Positions 56,832 to 64,000 of a stretch of 64,000 nucleotides of DNA are shown here, one piece after another; position 1 is the first letter of the stretch, and each line of letters opens with the position of its first letter. The notes beneath the pieces are model-generated. The model searched no databases. It was not told the DNA's origin and worked only from the letters and a program-made list of their open reading frames with translations. The position numbers and the translations under genes are program-made. The stretch is from Hyphomonadaceae bacterium (GTDB taxonomy: Bacteria; Pseudomonadota; Alphaproteobacteria; Caulobacterales; Aquidulcibacteraceae). The stretch is from positions 1 through 64,000 of the forward strand of contig JAKFWO010000029.1 of assembly GCA_021731815.1 (NCBI GenBank), in the 5' to 3' direction.

Positions 56832-57868
56832 GATAACGCTCCGCGTGCGCTGCTTGGCTCGCTGGTTTCGCCAGCCAGGATCCGCACCAGACGATGCGCC
56901 GAGGCCGGCAAAAGGCCGCCAGGGACCATTAAGCCCATTCCTAGTTGCGCCAGGCTTAACCGACTGCGGGAAATTGCACCCAAAGCGGCAGCTTTTTTGC
57001 GGGAAAGGTCGAGACGCGTCAAAATGATCCGCCGGATCCCCGCCTCCTTGAACCGATCGACGAGATCGGACATTTCGCCCGGATGCCCCTGGGCCGACAA
57101 TACGCCGACCATCTCGGCATCCGCGGCGTCTGCCCATTCACGCGCCGGGGCGAAGGGATCGCCCGCACGTAGATCAAGGGGCGGTGCATCGAGGATGAAC
57201 CGGGTGTCTTCGAGGCGCAAAGCTGCGATTTCCGTCAGCATTCCCGCGGGATTCGCCGGACTGAAGATCGCTTCCAAAGGCCGCCGCGCGGCGCAGGCCA
57301 CGCGCTCGCGGCCACCCATCCGCTCGGCCTCGAAACTCATCAGTTCGACCCCGAATCCCCCGATCTCGGCAGTGAGCGCGAGCTTGCCCGCCGTCAGGCT
57401 GCGTCCACTGCCCGCTTCCCCCACCAGCACGATGGAGCGATCGGGCCCGGCCGGGATCGGGGCGAAATTCATCATTGCCTGCAAGGCACCAGCCAGCGCC
57501 GTGGACGGATTGGCCCCGCCGAGATTGGCCCCCGCCGCCGCCACGCTCTGGGCAAAGAGCTCGTCGGCCCCCTCTTGCACCAGAAGATGGCGCAAGGCGG
57601 CGCGGATATTGATCCCGGGCATGCCATTGGCATGAACCGGCGGCGCAGAACGCGCGCCCGTCCGCGCCTCTTCGGCCGTTTCCCCGTCGCCGGCGCGGCG
57701 ATTGGGGAAAAACCGCGGGCGCGCGCGCTCGGGATCGACAGCGGCGCGCAATTCCACGCCCTCGCTGGTGCGCACCGAGCTCAGGATCACCGCTTCCGAC
57801 CCCATATCGGCGCGCGCGGCCGAAATGGCGTCGGCAAGGCTCGCGGCCCGGAACACTTTCATACGCAT
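56828..57868 (-). CDS. flhF: FlhF-like flagellar protein with degenerate GTPase motifs
   Basis: This 346-residue protein is an SRP-type NG-domain protein by layout and by position between flhA and flhG. It would direct pole-specific flagellar assembly. The nucleotide site is degenerate. G1 is GEAGSGRS at 150-157 with Arg in place of the essential Lys, the DTxR-type second motif is not recognisable, G3 is DAPP (227-230) in place of DTxG, and G4 is TRLD (284-287). Between the N-terminal 50 residues and the NG domain lies a variable linker. The ATG has GGAGGAGG about 7 nt upstream. GTP binding may be lost or altered. Confidence 0.82.
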   Translation of the reverse strand: MRMKVFRAASLADAISAARADMGSEAVILSSVRTSEGVELRAAVDPERARPRFFPNRRAGDGETAEEARTGARSAPPVHANGMPGINIRAALRHLLVQEGADELFAQSVAAAGANLGGANPSTALAGALQAMMNFAPIPAGPDRSIVLVGEAGSGRSLTAGKLALTAEIGGFGVELMSFEAERMGGRERVACAARRPLEAIFSPANPAGMLTEIAALRLEDTRFILDAPPLDLRAGDPFAPAREWADAADAEMVGVLSAQGHPGEMSDLVDRFKEAGIRRIILTRLDLSRKKAAALGAISRSRLSLAQLGMGLMVPGGLLPASAHRLVRILAGETSEPSSARGALS

Positions 57869-57898
57869 TTACGCCTCCTCCCGCATGTCCGCCCCGCT

Positions 57899-60004
57899 TT
57901 ATACCTGACCGGAAGCGCGCAATTTCACCTTGGGATGAATTTCTGCCTGGCTGAGCACAATGGTCTGGGATCTGAACCGCTCGATCAGCGAGCGGATATA
58001 AGGCCGGATAACCGGGCTCGTAAGCAGGACCGGGCTGTCGCCCGCGGCCGCCGCCCGGTCGAATCCCGTACGGATTTCCGCGACGAACTGGTGGAGCCGC
58101 GAGGGCGCAAGCGCCAATTGCCGGTTCGCGCCCTCGCCGACCAAAGCGTCGGCAAAGGTCTGTTCCCATTGTGGCGAAAGCGTGAGCACGGGCAAGGCAC
58201 CGTCCGCGGCTGCGCAAGACAGGCAGATCTGGCGCGCGAGCTTGGCACGCACATGTTCGGTAATGGCAATGAGGTCGCTGCTGACCGGCGCGATTTCGGC
58301 AATCCCGTCGAGAATGGCGGCGAGGTCACGGATGGAGACCCGTTCGCGCAGCAGATTCTGAAGCACACGCTGCACGCCGGAGAAGGAGATCTGGGAGGGC
58401 GAGATCTCGTCGGCCAGTGCCTGGATTTCTTTCGATTGCTCCTTGAGCAATTTCTTGAGCTCGCCATAGGTCAGGAGCTCCGGCATGGAATCCTTGACCA
58501 CTTCGGTGAAATGGGTGGTGAGCACGGTGGCCGGGTCGACAACGGTGAAGCCGCGGAGATTGGCTTCTTCCCGCAAATTCTCGTCGATCCACACTGCGGG
58601 CAGGCCAAAAGCCGGCTCCTTGACGCGCTCGCCCGCGAGGCCCGGTCCGCCGCCACCGCCATCCATGGCGAGATAATGGTGCATTCTCAGCCGGCCGCGC
58701 CCGGCCTCCATCTCCTTGACCTTGATGCAATAGACATCGGTGGCCAGTTCGAGATTGTCCACGATCCGCACCGAGGGCGCGACGAAGCCGAGATCCTGGG
58801 CCAATTGCTTGCGCAGGGCCTTGATCTGGTCGGTCAATTTGCGACCCGAAACGTCATTGGTCAGGCCGAGCAGGCCGAAACCCAGTTCGATCTTGAGCTC
58901 ATCCACCGCGAGCGATGCGCCGATCGGCTCCTCGACAATCGGGGCGGGCGGGACGATTGCGGCCAAAGCTGCCGTTTCCATTTTTGTTTTCCGTCCTTTT
59001 TCGGCCTTGATCGCCATATAGCCGGCTCCGATTGCCAGAATTGCGAAGGGAATGGTCGGCATTCCGGGCAGAACCGCCGCAAGGCCGGCAATGCCGGCCG
59101 CCATGCCGAGCCCCTCGGGCCGCGTCGCCAATTGCGCGACCAGTGCCTTGTCGGCGGCCCCCTCCACACTCGCTTTGGCCACCAGAATGCCAGCCGCCAC
59201 CGAAATGATCAGCGCGGGGATCTGGCTCACCAGCCCGTCGCCAATGGTCAGGATGGTGTAATTGGCGGCCGCCTCGGCCAAGGGCAGGCCATGCTGCGCG
59301 GTGCCGATGGCGAGACCGGCCACGATATTGATCACGGTAATGATCAGGCTCGCAATCGCATCGCCGCGCACGAATTTCGAGGCACCGTCCATCGAGCCGA
59401 AAAAGGTCGATTCAAATTCCAGTTCCTTGCGCCGGGCCCGGGCCTGGTCTTCGGTGATCAGGCCGGAGCCGAGATCCGAATCCACCGCCAATTGCTTGCC
59501 CGGCAGGGCATCGAGCGAGAAGCGGGCCGACACTTCGGCGATCCGCGTGGCGCCCTTGGTGATGACGAGGAAATTGACCAGCACAAGGATGATGAAGACG
59601 ATCGCCCCGATGACGAAATTGCCCTGCATCACGAATTTGCCGAAGCTTTCGATGACCGCCCCGGCGGCCTCGGGACCTTCATGGCCATGCGAAAGGATCA
59701 GCCGGGTCGAAGCGATATTGAGCCCCAGCCGCAGCAGGGTGGTCAGCAACAGCACGGTCGGGAAAGAGCTGAATTCGAGCGGTTTCTGCATCATCAGCGC
59801 GGTGGTCAGGATGAGCACCGAACTCGTCACCGAAAATGCGAGCAGGATGTCGAGCAGAAAAGAGGGCAAGGGCAGGATCAGCAGGCTGACCAGCCCGATC
59901 ACCCCGATGCCCAGCATCACTTCCCCGCGCAGCAGCGCAGCGCCAAATCCCCTCGCACCTTCCCGCAGTGTTTCGCCCTGCCGCCCGGCCAGAATATCGC
60001 TCAT
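57899..60004 (-). CDS. flhA: Flagellar export gate protein FlhA
   Basis: This 701-residue inner-membrane protein belongs to the FHIPEP family. The N-terminal half has about eight membrane helices (for example LGIGVIGLVSLLILPLPSF, 19 residues) and the FHIPEP signature LLLTTLLRLGLNIASTR. A cytoplasmic domain of about 330 residues follows, which binds export chaperones. It forms a nonameric ring at the base of the export apparatus. flhF follows about 30 bp later on the same strand and flbD precedes it. Confidence 0.97.
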   Translation of the reverse strand: MSDILAGRQGETLREGARGFGAALLRGEVMLGIGVIGLVSLLILPLPSFLLDILLAFSVTSSVLILTTALMMQKPLEFSSFPTVLLLTTLLRLGLNIASTRLILSHGHEGPEAAGAVIESFGKFVMQGNFVIGAIVFIILVLVNFLVITKGATRIAEVSARFSLDALPGKQLAVDSDLGSGLITEDQARARRKELEFESTFFGSMDGASKFVRGDAIASLIITVINIVAGLAIGTAQHGLPLAEAAANYTILTIGDGLVSQIPALIISVAAGILVAKASVEGAADKALVAQLATRPEGLGMAAGIAGLAAVLPGMPTIPFAILAIGAGYMAIKAEKGRKTKMETAALAAIVPPAPIVEEPIGASLAVDELKIELGFGLLGLTNDVSGRKLTDQIKALRKQLAQDLGFVAPSVRIVDNLELATDVYCIKVKEMEAGRGRLRMHHYLAMDGGGGGPGLAGERVKEPAFGLPAVWIDENLREEANLRGFTVVDPATVLTTHFTEVVKDSMPELLTYGELKKLLKEQSKEIQALADEISPSQISFSGVQRVLQNLLRERVSIRDLAAILDGIAEIAPVSSDLIAITEHVRAKLARQICLSCAAADGALPVLTLSPQWEQTFADALVGEGANRQLALAPSRLHQFVAEIRTGFDRAAAAGDSPVLLTSPVIRPYIRSLIERFRSQTIVLSQAEIHPKVKLRASGQV

Positions 60005-60065
60005 GCCGGCCCGCTTTCAATTCTGTCGCACATGACCGGAACCCCAAATCGCCCTGACATCACTC

Positions 60066-61430
60066 TCACGCCGCCTGACCGGTGGCGGGAGGCGGAACCA
60101 TCACGCCGGAATCGGAATAGAGCTTGAGCTTGTTGCGCAGGGTCCGGATCGAGATCCCGAGGATCTGCGCGGCATGGGTGCGGTTGCCGAGGCAATGGTC
60201 GAGCGTGGTGAGGATGAGATCCTGCTCGACCTCCGCAACCGTCCGGCCAACCAGACCGCGGGTCACGGCCTCGGCTGCATCGGCAGCCCGACGCACCGCA
60301 TCGTCGGCACCCGGGCGCAGGCCAAAGCCCATGCTGTCGGGCGAACGGATATCCTCTGGCTCGAGCGCTTCCCCGGACGCCAGCAAAACCGCGCGGTGCA
60401 TGGTGTTTTCCAGCTCGCGCACATTGCCCGGCCAGCCCATTTCCACGATGGCGCGGCGGGCGGCGGCCGAGAGGGGTTTCGGCTTCACGCCATTGGCATC
60501 GGAATATTTGGCGACGAAATGCTCGGCCAGCTTGATCGCATCGGCCGGGCGATCGCGCAGAGGCGGCAAACGCAGATTGACGACATTGAGGCGGTAGAAC
60601 AGATCCTCGCGGAACTCGCCCTCGCGCACCGATTGCTGGAGATCGCGATTGGACGTGGCGATGATACGGATATCGACCGGCACCGGCCGCGCACCGCCCA
60701 CCCGGTCGATCACCCTTTCCTGCAAGGCGCGCAGCAATTTCGCCTGCAACCGGGTGTCCATTTCCGAGATTTCGTCGAGCAGCAGGGTTCCGCCATCGGC
60801 TTCCTCGAATTTCCCGATGCGCCGCGCGATCGCGCCGGTAAAGGCCCCCTTTTCGTGGCCGAACAATTCGCTTTCGAGCAGGTTTTCCGGGATCGCCGCG
60901 CAATTGACCGAGATGAACGGCTTTTCCGAGCGCTTCGAGCGTGCATGGACATGCCGCGCCATGACTTCCTTGCCCACGCCCGATTCCCCGGTGATCAGCA
61001 CGCTGGCATCCGAGCCTGCGACCTTCTCGGCGAGCGCGATGACCTCGAGCATCCGCACGTCCTGGGCAACGATCGGGCGCCGGTCATCGGAAACCGCCGC
61101 CAGAACCGCCGCGATCAGCTCGGGATCGGGCGGCAGCGGCAGAAATTCCTTCGCACCAGCCCGGATTGCACCGGCGGCACGCGCCGGGTCGGTCGCGACG
61201 CCACAGGCCACCACCGGAACATGGATGCGCTCGGCATCATTGGCCGCAATCAGCCGCGCGATATCGAGCCCGACATCGACAAACAGCAGATCCGCACCCT
61301 TGCCATTACGCAGGGCATAGGTGGCCTGCTCGATGGTTTCGACATGGGTGACCTTCGCCCCGCGCTCCATGGCGATGCGGGTCGCAGCTCCCAATTGGCC
61401 GCCGAGCGAACCGATAATCATAAGACGCAT
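60066..61430 (-). CDS. flbD: Sigma-54-dependent flagellar regulator FlbD
   Basis: This 454-residue enhancer-binding protein has a diverged receiver-like N-terminal domain (MRLMIIGSLGGQLGAATRIAM, part; ADLLFVDVGLDIA). The AAA+ domain carries GESGVGKE (Walker A), GAFTGA and LDEISEM, and a Fis-type helix-turn-helix ends the protein (ILGISIRTLRNKL). The GAFTGA loop marks it as a sigma-54 activator. The N-terminus closely resembles Caulobacter FlbD, which activates late flagellar genes and represses fliF. It follows fliN by 119 bp, where the third dispersed repeat lies. Confidence 0.96.
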   Translation of the reverse strand: MRLMIIGSLGGQLGAATRIAMERGAKVTHVETIEQATYALRNGKGADLLFVDVGLDIARLIAANDAERIHVPVVACGVATDPARAAGAIRAGAKEFLPLPPDPELIAAVLAAVSDDRRPIVAQDVRMLEVIALAEKVAGSDASVLITGESGVGKEVMARHVHARSKRSEKPFISVNCAAIPENLLESELFGHEKGAFTGAIARRIGKFEEADGGTLLLDEISEMDTRLQAKLLRALQERVIDRVGGARPVPVDIRIIATSNRDLQQSVREGEFREDLFYRLNVVNLRLPPLRDRPADAIKLAEHFVAKYSDANGVKPKPLSAAARRAIVEMGWPGNVRELENTMHRAVLLASGEALEPEDIRSPDSMGFGLRPGADDAVRRAADAAEAVTRGLVGRTVAEVEQDLILTTLDHCLGNRTHAAQILGISIRTLRNKLKLYSDSGVMVPPPATGQAA

Positions 61431-61460
61431 GGCTAATCCCCTGAAAATGAACGCGTCCCG

Positions 61461-61510
61461 GAGCGCGTACCGAAAAAATGGAATCCGGTTATTCGTCCGG
61501 ACGCGCTCCG
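61461..61510. repeat. Dispersed palindromic repeat, copy C (core, inverted)
   Basis: This is the 50-bp palindromic core in opposite orientation to copies A and B, with arms GAGCGCGT and ACGCGCTC and the conserved centre GAATCCGG. The AT-rich left half is not evident. It sits between fliN and flbD inside the flagellar operon. Confidence 0.75.
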
Positions 61511-61549
61511 GGTCAGTGACAAATTTCCGGCCCTGAATTCCGGCCTTGC

Positions 61550-61882
61550 TCAGGCCGCGTCGCCGTCCTTGATGATTTCCGTCATGGTGACGCCGAGCCG
61601 GTCATCGACCACGACGATCTCGCCCCGCGCCACGAGACGGTTATTGACATAGATATCGATCGCCTCGCCCACGCGCCGGTCGAGTTCCAGCACCGAGCCG
61701 CGCCCGAGCCGCAGGAGGTCGGCGACCTCGATCTGGGTGCGGCCCAGAACGGCCTGGATATTGACGGGAACATCAAAAACGGGCGCGAGGTCGACCGCGG
61801 TCTTGTCGCCTCCGCCGGCCCCCGCGCCTTCGATGTGGGGCGCATCGAAATCCTGCATCTGGTTTTCGAATTCATGACTCAT
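61550..61882 (-). CDS. fliN: Flagellar motor switch protein FliN
   Basis: This 110-residue protein is the SpoA/C-ring domain: LAPVFDVPVNIQAVLGRTQIEVADLLRLGRGSVLEL (part) and VNNRLVARGEIVVVDDRLGV. It builds the cytoplasmic C-ring with FliM and FliG. It overlaps the fliH stop by 4 bp (ATGA). An N-terminal acidic stretch of about 30 residues is normal. fliM is not in this operon. Confidence 0.95.
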   Translation of the reverse strand: MSHEFENQMQDFDAPHIEGAGAGGGDKTAVDLAPVFDVPVNIQAVLGRTQIEVADLLRLGRGSVLELDRRVGEAIDIYVNNRLVARGEIVVVDDRLGVTMTEIIKDGDAA

Positions 61883-62556
61883 TGGGCACCTCCCGGGTGC
61901 GACGATGTGGGCGACCCGGATTCGGGCACCAGTTCCGCTGGCACCACGAGATGTGCAGCCAAAGCAGCTTCAATGCGCGCCAGCGCTTCGATTTGCGAAA
62001 AGCCCATGGAGCCAGAACCCCATTCGACCAGCCAGTCGCCTGGCGCCGCCTGGGGATCCGGACGCACCAGAATGCGCTCGGCCCACCCCATGTCATTGGC
62101 GAGCGGGACGAGATATTGTTCGGCCGCCCCGGCAAAAGCCGGGCTCACGCGCAGGACGACACGCGGCTCGCCCCGCAAATGCGAGAGGCATTCTTCCACC
62201 GCGGCCAAAATCTGTGTCTCTCCAAATTGGGCGATCGCCAGTCCGCCGAGTGCCTTGCCGATGGCGAGCGCCAGTTCTGATGCCTCGCGGCGCAGATGTT
62301 CGGCCTCCGCATTCAGGAGCCTTGGCGCGGGCGACAATTTCCGGAGAATTTCCTCGCAGGCGGCGCGGGCGGATTGGGCGGCGCGCGCTTCCTCCGAGCG
62401 GCGTCCGGCGTCTTCGCCCTCGCGGCGCGCAGCATCCAGTTCCTCGCGCGAAAAGCGGGTGCGCATGGTTTCTGCCCGGCGCACGACATGCCCGTCCTCG
62501 GCAAATTCGAGGTCGAAGGCAAATTTCCGCGGGGTTGAGGGGGTGGATGCGTTCAT
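61879..62556 (-). CDS. fliH: Flagellar assembly protein FliH
   Basis: This 225-residue protein fits the FliH/FlbE role by position and features. A charged N-terminal region rich in Arg and Glu (about residues 30-75) is followed by a helical part and a C-terminal domain. It is the regulator of the export ATPase FliI and would be cytoplasmic. Sequence similarity alone is modest, so the name rests largely on gene order between fliG and fliN. Confidence 0.82.
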   Translation of the reverse strand: MNASTPSTPRKFAFDLEFAEDGHVVRRAETMRTRFSREELDAARREGEDAGRRSEEARAAQSARAACEEILRKLSPAPRLLNAEAEHLRREASELALAIGKALGGLAIAQFGETQILAAVEECLSHLRGEPRVVLRVSPAFAGAAEQYLVPLANDMGWAERILVRPDPQAAPGDWLVEWGSGSMGFSQIEALARIEAALAAHLVVPAELVPESGSPTSSHPGGAQ

Positions 62557-62557
62557 G

Positions 62558-63577
62558 TCAATAGATCAGCTCATCGTCTTTGTTGGATTCGGCGAGCACG
62601 ATCTCGCCCTTGTTGGCGAGGTCCTTGGCGACCAGCACCATGCGCGCCTGCGCACCATCGACGTCCTTCAACCGGACCGGGCCCATGGAGGCCATGTCCT
62701 CGCGCATGATCTTGGCGGCGCGTTCGGACATGTTGGAGAAAAAGAGGTCGCGCAGGGAATCGGACGCCCCCTTGAGCGACAGGGTCAGCACGTCTTTTTC
62801 GACATTGCGCAACAGGGTCTGCACGCCGCCCGGATCGAGCTTGGCGAGGTCCTCGAACACAAACATCAGGGCCCGGATGCGGTCGGCGGCCTCGCGGTTC
62901 TTTTCCTCGAGCGAGCCGAGGAAACGCCCCTCGGTCAGGCGGTCGAAATTGTTGAAGATCTCGGCCATCTGTTCGTGGCTGTCGCGCTTCGATGTACGCT
63001 GGAGATTGGAGATGAACTCGGCGCGCAAGGTGGTCTCGATCTTGTCGAGGATTTCGCGCTGCACGGGCTCCATGCGCAGCATCCGCATCACGCATTCATC
63101 GGCAAAATCCTCGGGCAATGCCGAGAGCACGCGCGCGGCATGGTCGGGCTTCACCTTGGACAGCACGACTGCCACGGTCTGGGGATATTCATTCTTGAGA
63201 TAATTGGCGAGCACGACCTCGTTCACATTGCCGAGCTTGTCCCACATGGTGCGCCCGGCGGGGCCGCGAATCTCTTCCATCAGGGCATCGACCTTTTCGG
63301 TCGACAGGAAGGAACTGAGCACCCTCTGGGTCTGCTCAAAGGTCCCGATCAGCGAGCCCGAAGTCGTCATCTTCGAAACGAATTCGCCGATCAGCCCTTC
63401 GACCGCCGAGGCCGGCACGATGCCGAGATTCGACATGGCCTGCGAAATCTCGCGAACCTCCTCGTCATCGAGCTGCGTCCACAGGGGAGCGGCACCCTCG
63501 CCCAGCGACAGGAGAATGATCGCCGCCTTTTCGGCACCGTTGAGTGAACCGGGATCGAGCGCCCTGGCCTGTTCCAT
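62558..63577 (-). CDS. fliG: Flagellar motor switch protein FliG
   Basis: This 339-residue FliG has an N-terminal FliF-binding part ([20 protein letters not shown]), a middle armadillo-like domain with the EHPQ-type loop written here [12 protein letters not shown], and a C-terminal domain with charged torque helix ([12 protein letters not shown]). It couples the MS ring to the stator. It starts 2 bp after fliF ends and ends 1 bp before fliH begins. Confidence 0.96.
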   Translation of the reverse strand: MEQARALDPGSLNGAEKAAIILLSLGEGAAPLWTQLDDEEVREISQAMSNLGIVPASAVEGLIGEFVSKMTTSGSLIGTFEQTQRVLSSFLSTEKVDALMEEIRGPAGRTMWDKLGNVNEVVLANYLKNEYPQTVAVVLSKVKPDHAARVLSALPEDFADECVMRMLRMEPVQREILDKIETTLRAEFISNLQRTSKRDSHEQMAEIFNNFDRLTEGRFLGSLEEKNREAADRIRALMFVFEDLAKLDPGGVQTLLRNVEKDVLTLSLKGASDSLRDLFFSNMSERAAKIMREDMASMGPVRLKDVDGAQARMVLVAKDLANKGEIVLAESNKDDELIY

Positions 63578-63579
63578 GC

Positions 63580-64000
63580 TCAGACCCCCTCATGCAGCCA
63601 TTGGCGAATGATCGCCACGGATTGCTCGGGATGACTCTCGACGACCTCCGAAATGCGCTTGACCGAGGATGCGCGGACCTGGCCCTGAATTCGCGCGACA
63701 TCGATTTTTTCATCCAGCGTCTCGCCCGCCGGCGGCGGGGTGATCGCGCCGGGCAGTGCCGAAGGTGGCGGCGGTTCATAGGCAGCCACACCCGCCGGCA
63801 ATCCACCGAGCGCAAGTGCCGAAGGCCCGGCAAGCGCCGCCAGCCGCGGCCCGGCCGGGCTCAACACACTTTTGACCAGCGGCCGCAGCACAAACAGGAT
63901 GAGCGCCAGCGCGGTGACCACGAACACACCCAATTCGATGGCGCGGAACAGATCGCTGCGATCAAAGGTAAAGGCGGGACCCGCGGCTTCTTCCGGCCCG
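63580..64000 (-). CDS. fliF: Flagellar MS-ring protein FliF, C-terminal end (5' end outside window)
   Basis: About 139 C-terminal residues are visible and the frame is open through the right edge. They include the second membrane helix ([19 protein letters not shown]), a Pro-rich cytoplasmic part, and the FliG-binding end with [10 protein letters not shown]. The frame continues without a stop into [16 protein letters not shown] upstream, the FliF pattern. It is the first visible gene of the minus-strand operon that continues through flhG. Confidence 0.9.
   Translation of the reverse strand, partial: GPEEAAGPAFTFDRSDLFRAIELGVFVVTALALILFVLRPLVKSVLSPAGPRLAALAGPSALALGGLPAGVAAYEPPPPSALPGAITPPPAGETLDEKIDVARIQGQVRASSVKRISEVVESHPEQSVAIIRQWLHEGV

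Noticed and set aside
57899-60004. Frameshift or break in flhA
   Set aside because: The frame is continuous for 701 residues with the FHIPEP signature and full C-terminal domain.

Overview
The window is a dense, GC-rich stretch of an alphaproteobacterial chromosome. The evidence is the fliF-fliG-fliH-fliN-flbD-flhA gene order (the Caulobacter-type fliF operon), a MucR/Ros regulator, ribosomal protein L21 with a C-terminal extension, the cytochrome c / kdsB / pheA neighbourhood, and the ethylmalonyl-CoA pathway enzymes Ccr, Mcd and Ecm. I see no insertion sequence, prophage, CRISPR array or rRNA. Species cannot be named from the sequence alone.

Layout. 0-1.9 kb: 3' part of cheA, then cheW. 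2-5.9 kb: IscU-like scaffold protein, folC, a tyrosine phosphatase and a nitrilase. 5.9-7.9 kb: promoter, rplU-rpmA, a 450-bp gene-free stretch and tRNA-Leu(CAA). 8-12.7 kb: uvrB, mdh and glutathione-dependent formaldehyde dehydrogenase. 12.7-18.2 kb: glycosyltransferase, ankyrin protein, long-form deoC, membrane cytochrome c, kdsB and pheA. 18.3-24.8 kb: ethylmalonyl-CoA cluster, ccr divergent from a Rieske oxygenase, mcd and ecm. 24.8-30.5 kb: lipoprotein carboxylesterase with a small membrane protein, purA, and a compact sigma factor / Tat-exported ferritin-like protein / cytochrome c operon. 30.6-36.2 kb: hrpB, proB and argS, all on the minus strand. 36.6-42.4 kb: dnaE, rpsB and tsf. 42.4-45.7 kb: a methyltransferase and mucR where pyrH would often be, then a Cys/Met PLP enzyme. 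45.8-52.8 kb: unknown secreted protein, tam-like methyltransferase, glnB-glnA, mutL and ctpA. 53-56 kb: pth-rplY, a TetR regulator and pyridoxal kinase. 56-64 kb: flagellar operon on the minus strand from fliF (cut by the right edge) to flhG.

How the genes work together. Ccr, Mcd and Ecm catalyse three successive steps that turn crotonyl-CoA, through ethylmalonyl- and methylsuccinyl-CoA chemistry, into C4/C5 intermediates. This suggests growth on acetyl-CoA-yielding substrates without a glyoxylate shunt; malate dehydrogenase lies nearby. GlnB and GlnA form the nitrogen-assimilation pair. The flagellar block encodes MS-ring/C-ring parts, the export gate FlhA, the sigma-54 activator FlbD and the FlhF/FlhG positioning pair. 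CheA and CheW supply the chemotaxis input.

Non-genic signals of note. A roughly 108-bp dispersed palindromic repeat occurs as two long copies and one core copy; the core copy lies inside the flagellar operon. There are three in-frame arrays of exactly four 15-bp units in the linkers or tails of CheA, MucR and MutL, plus several fresh 12-17-bp tandem duplications at gene ends. FlhF has a degenerate nucleotide-binding site, and a LexA-type motif lies upstream of dnaE.
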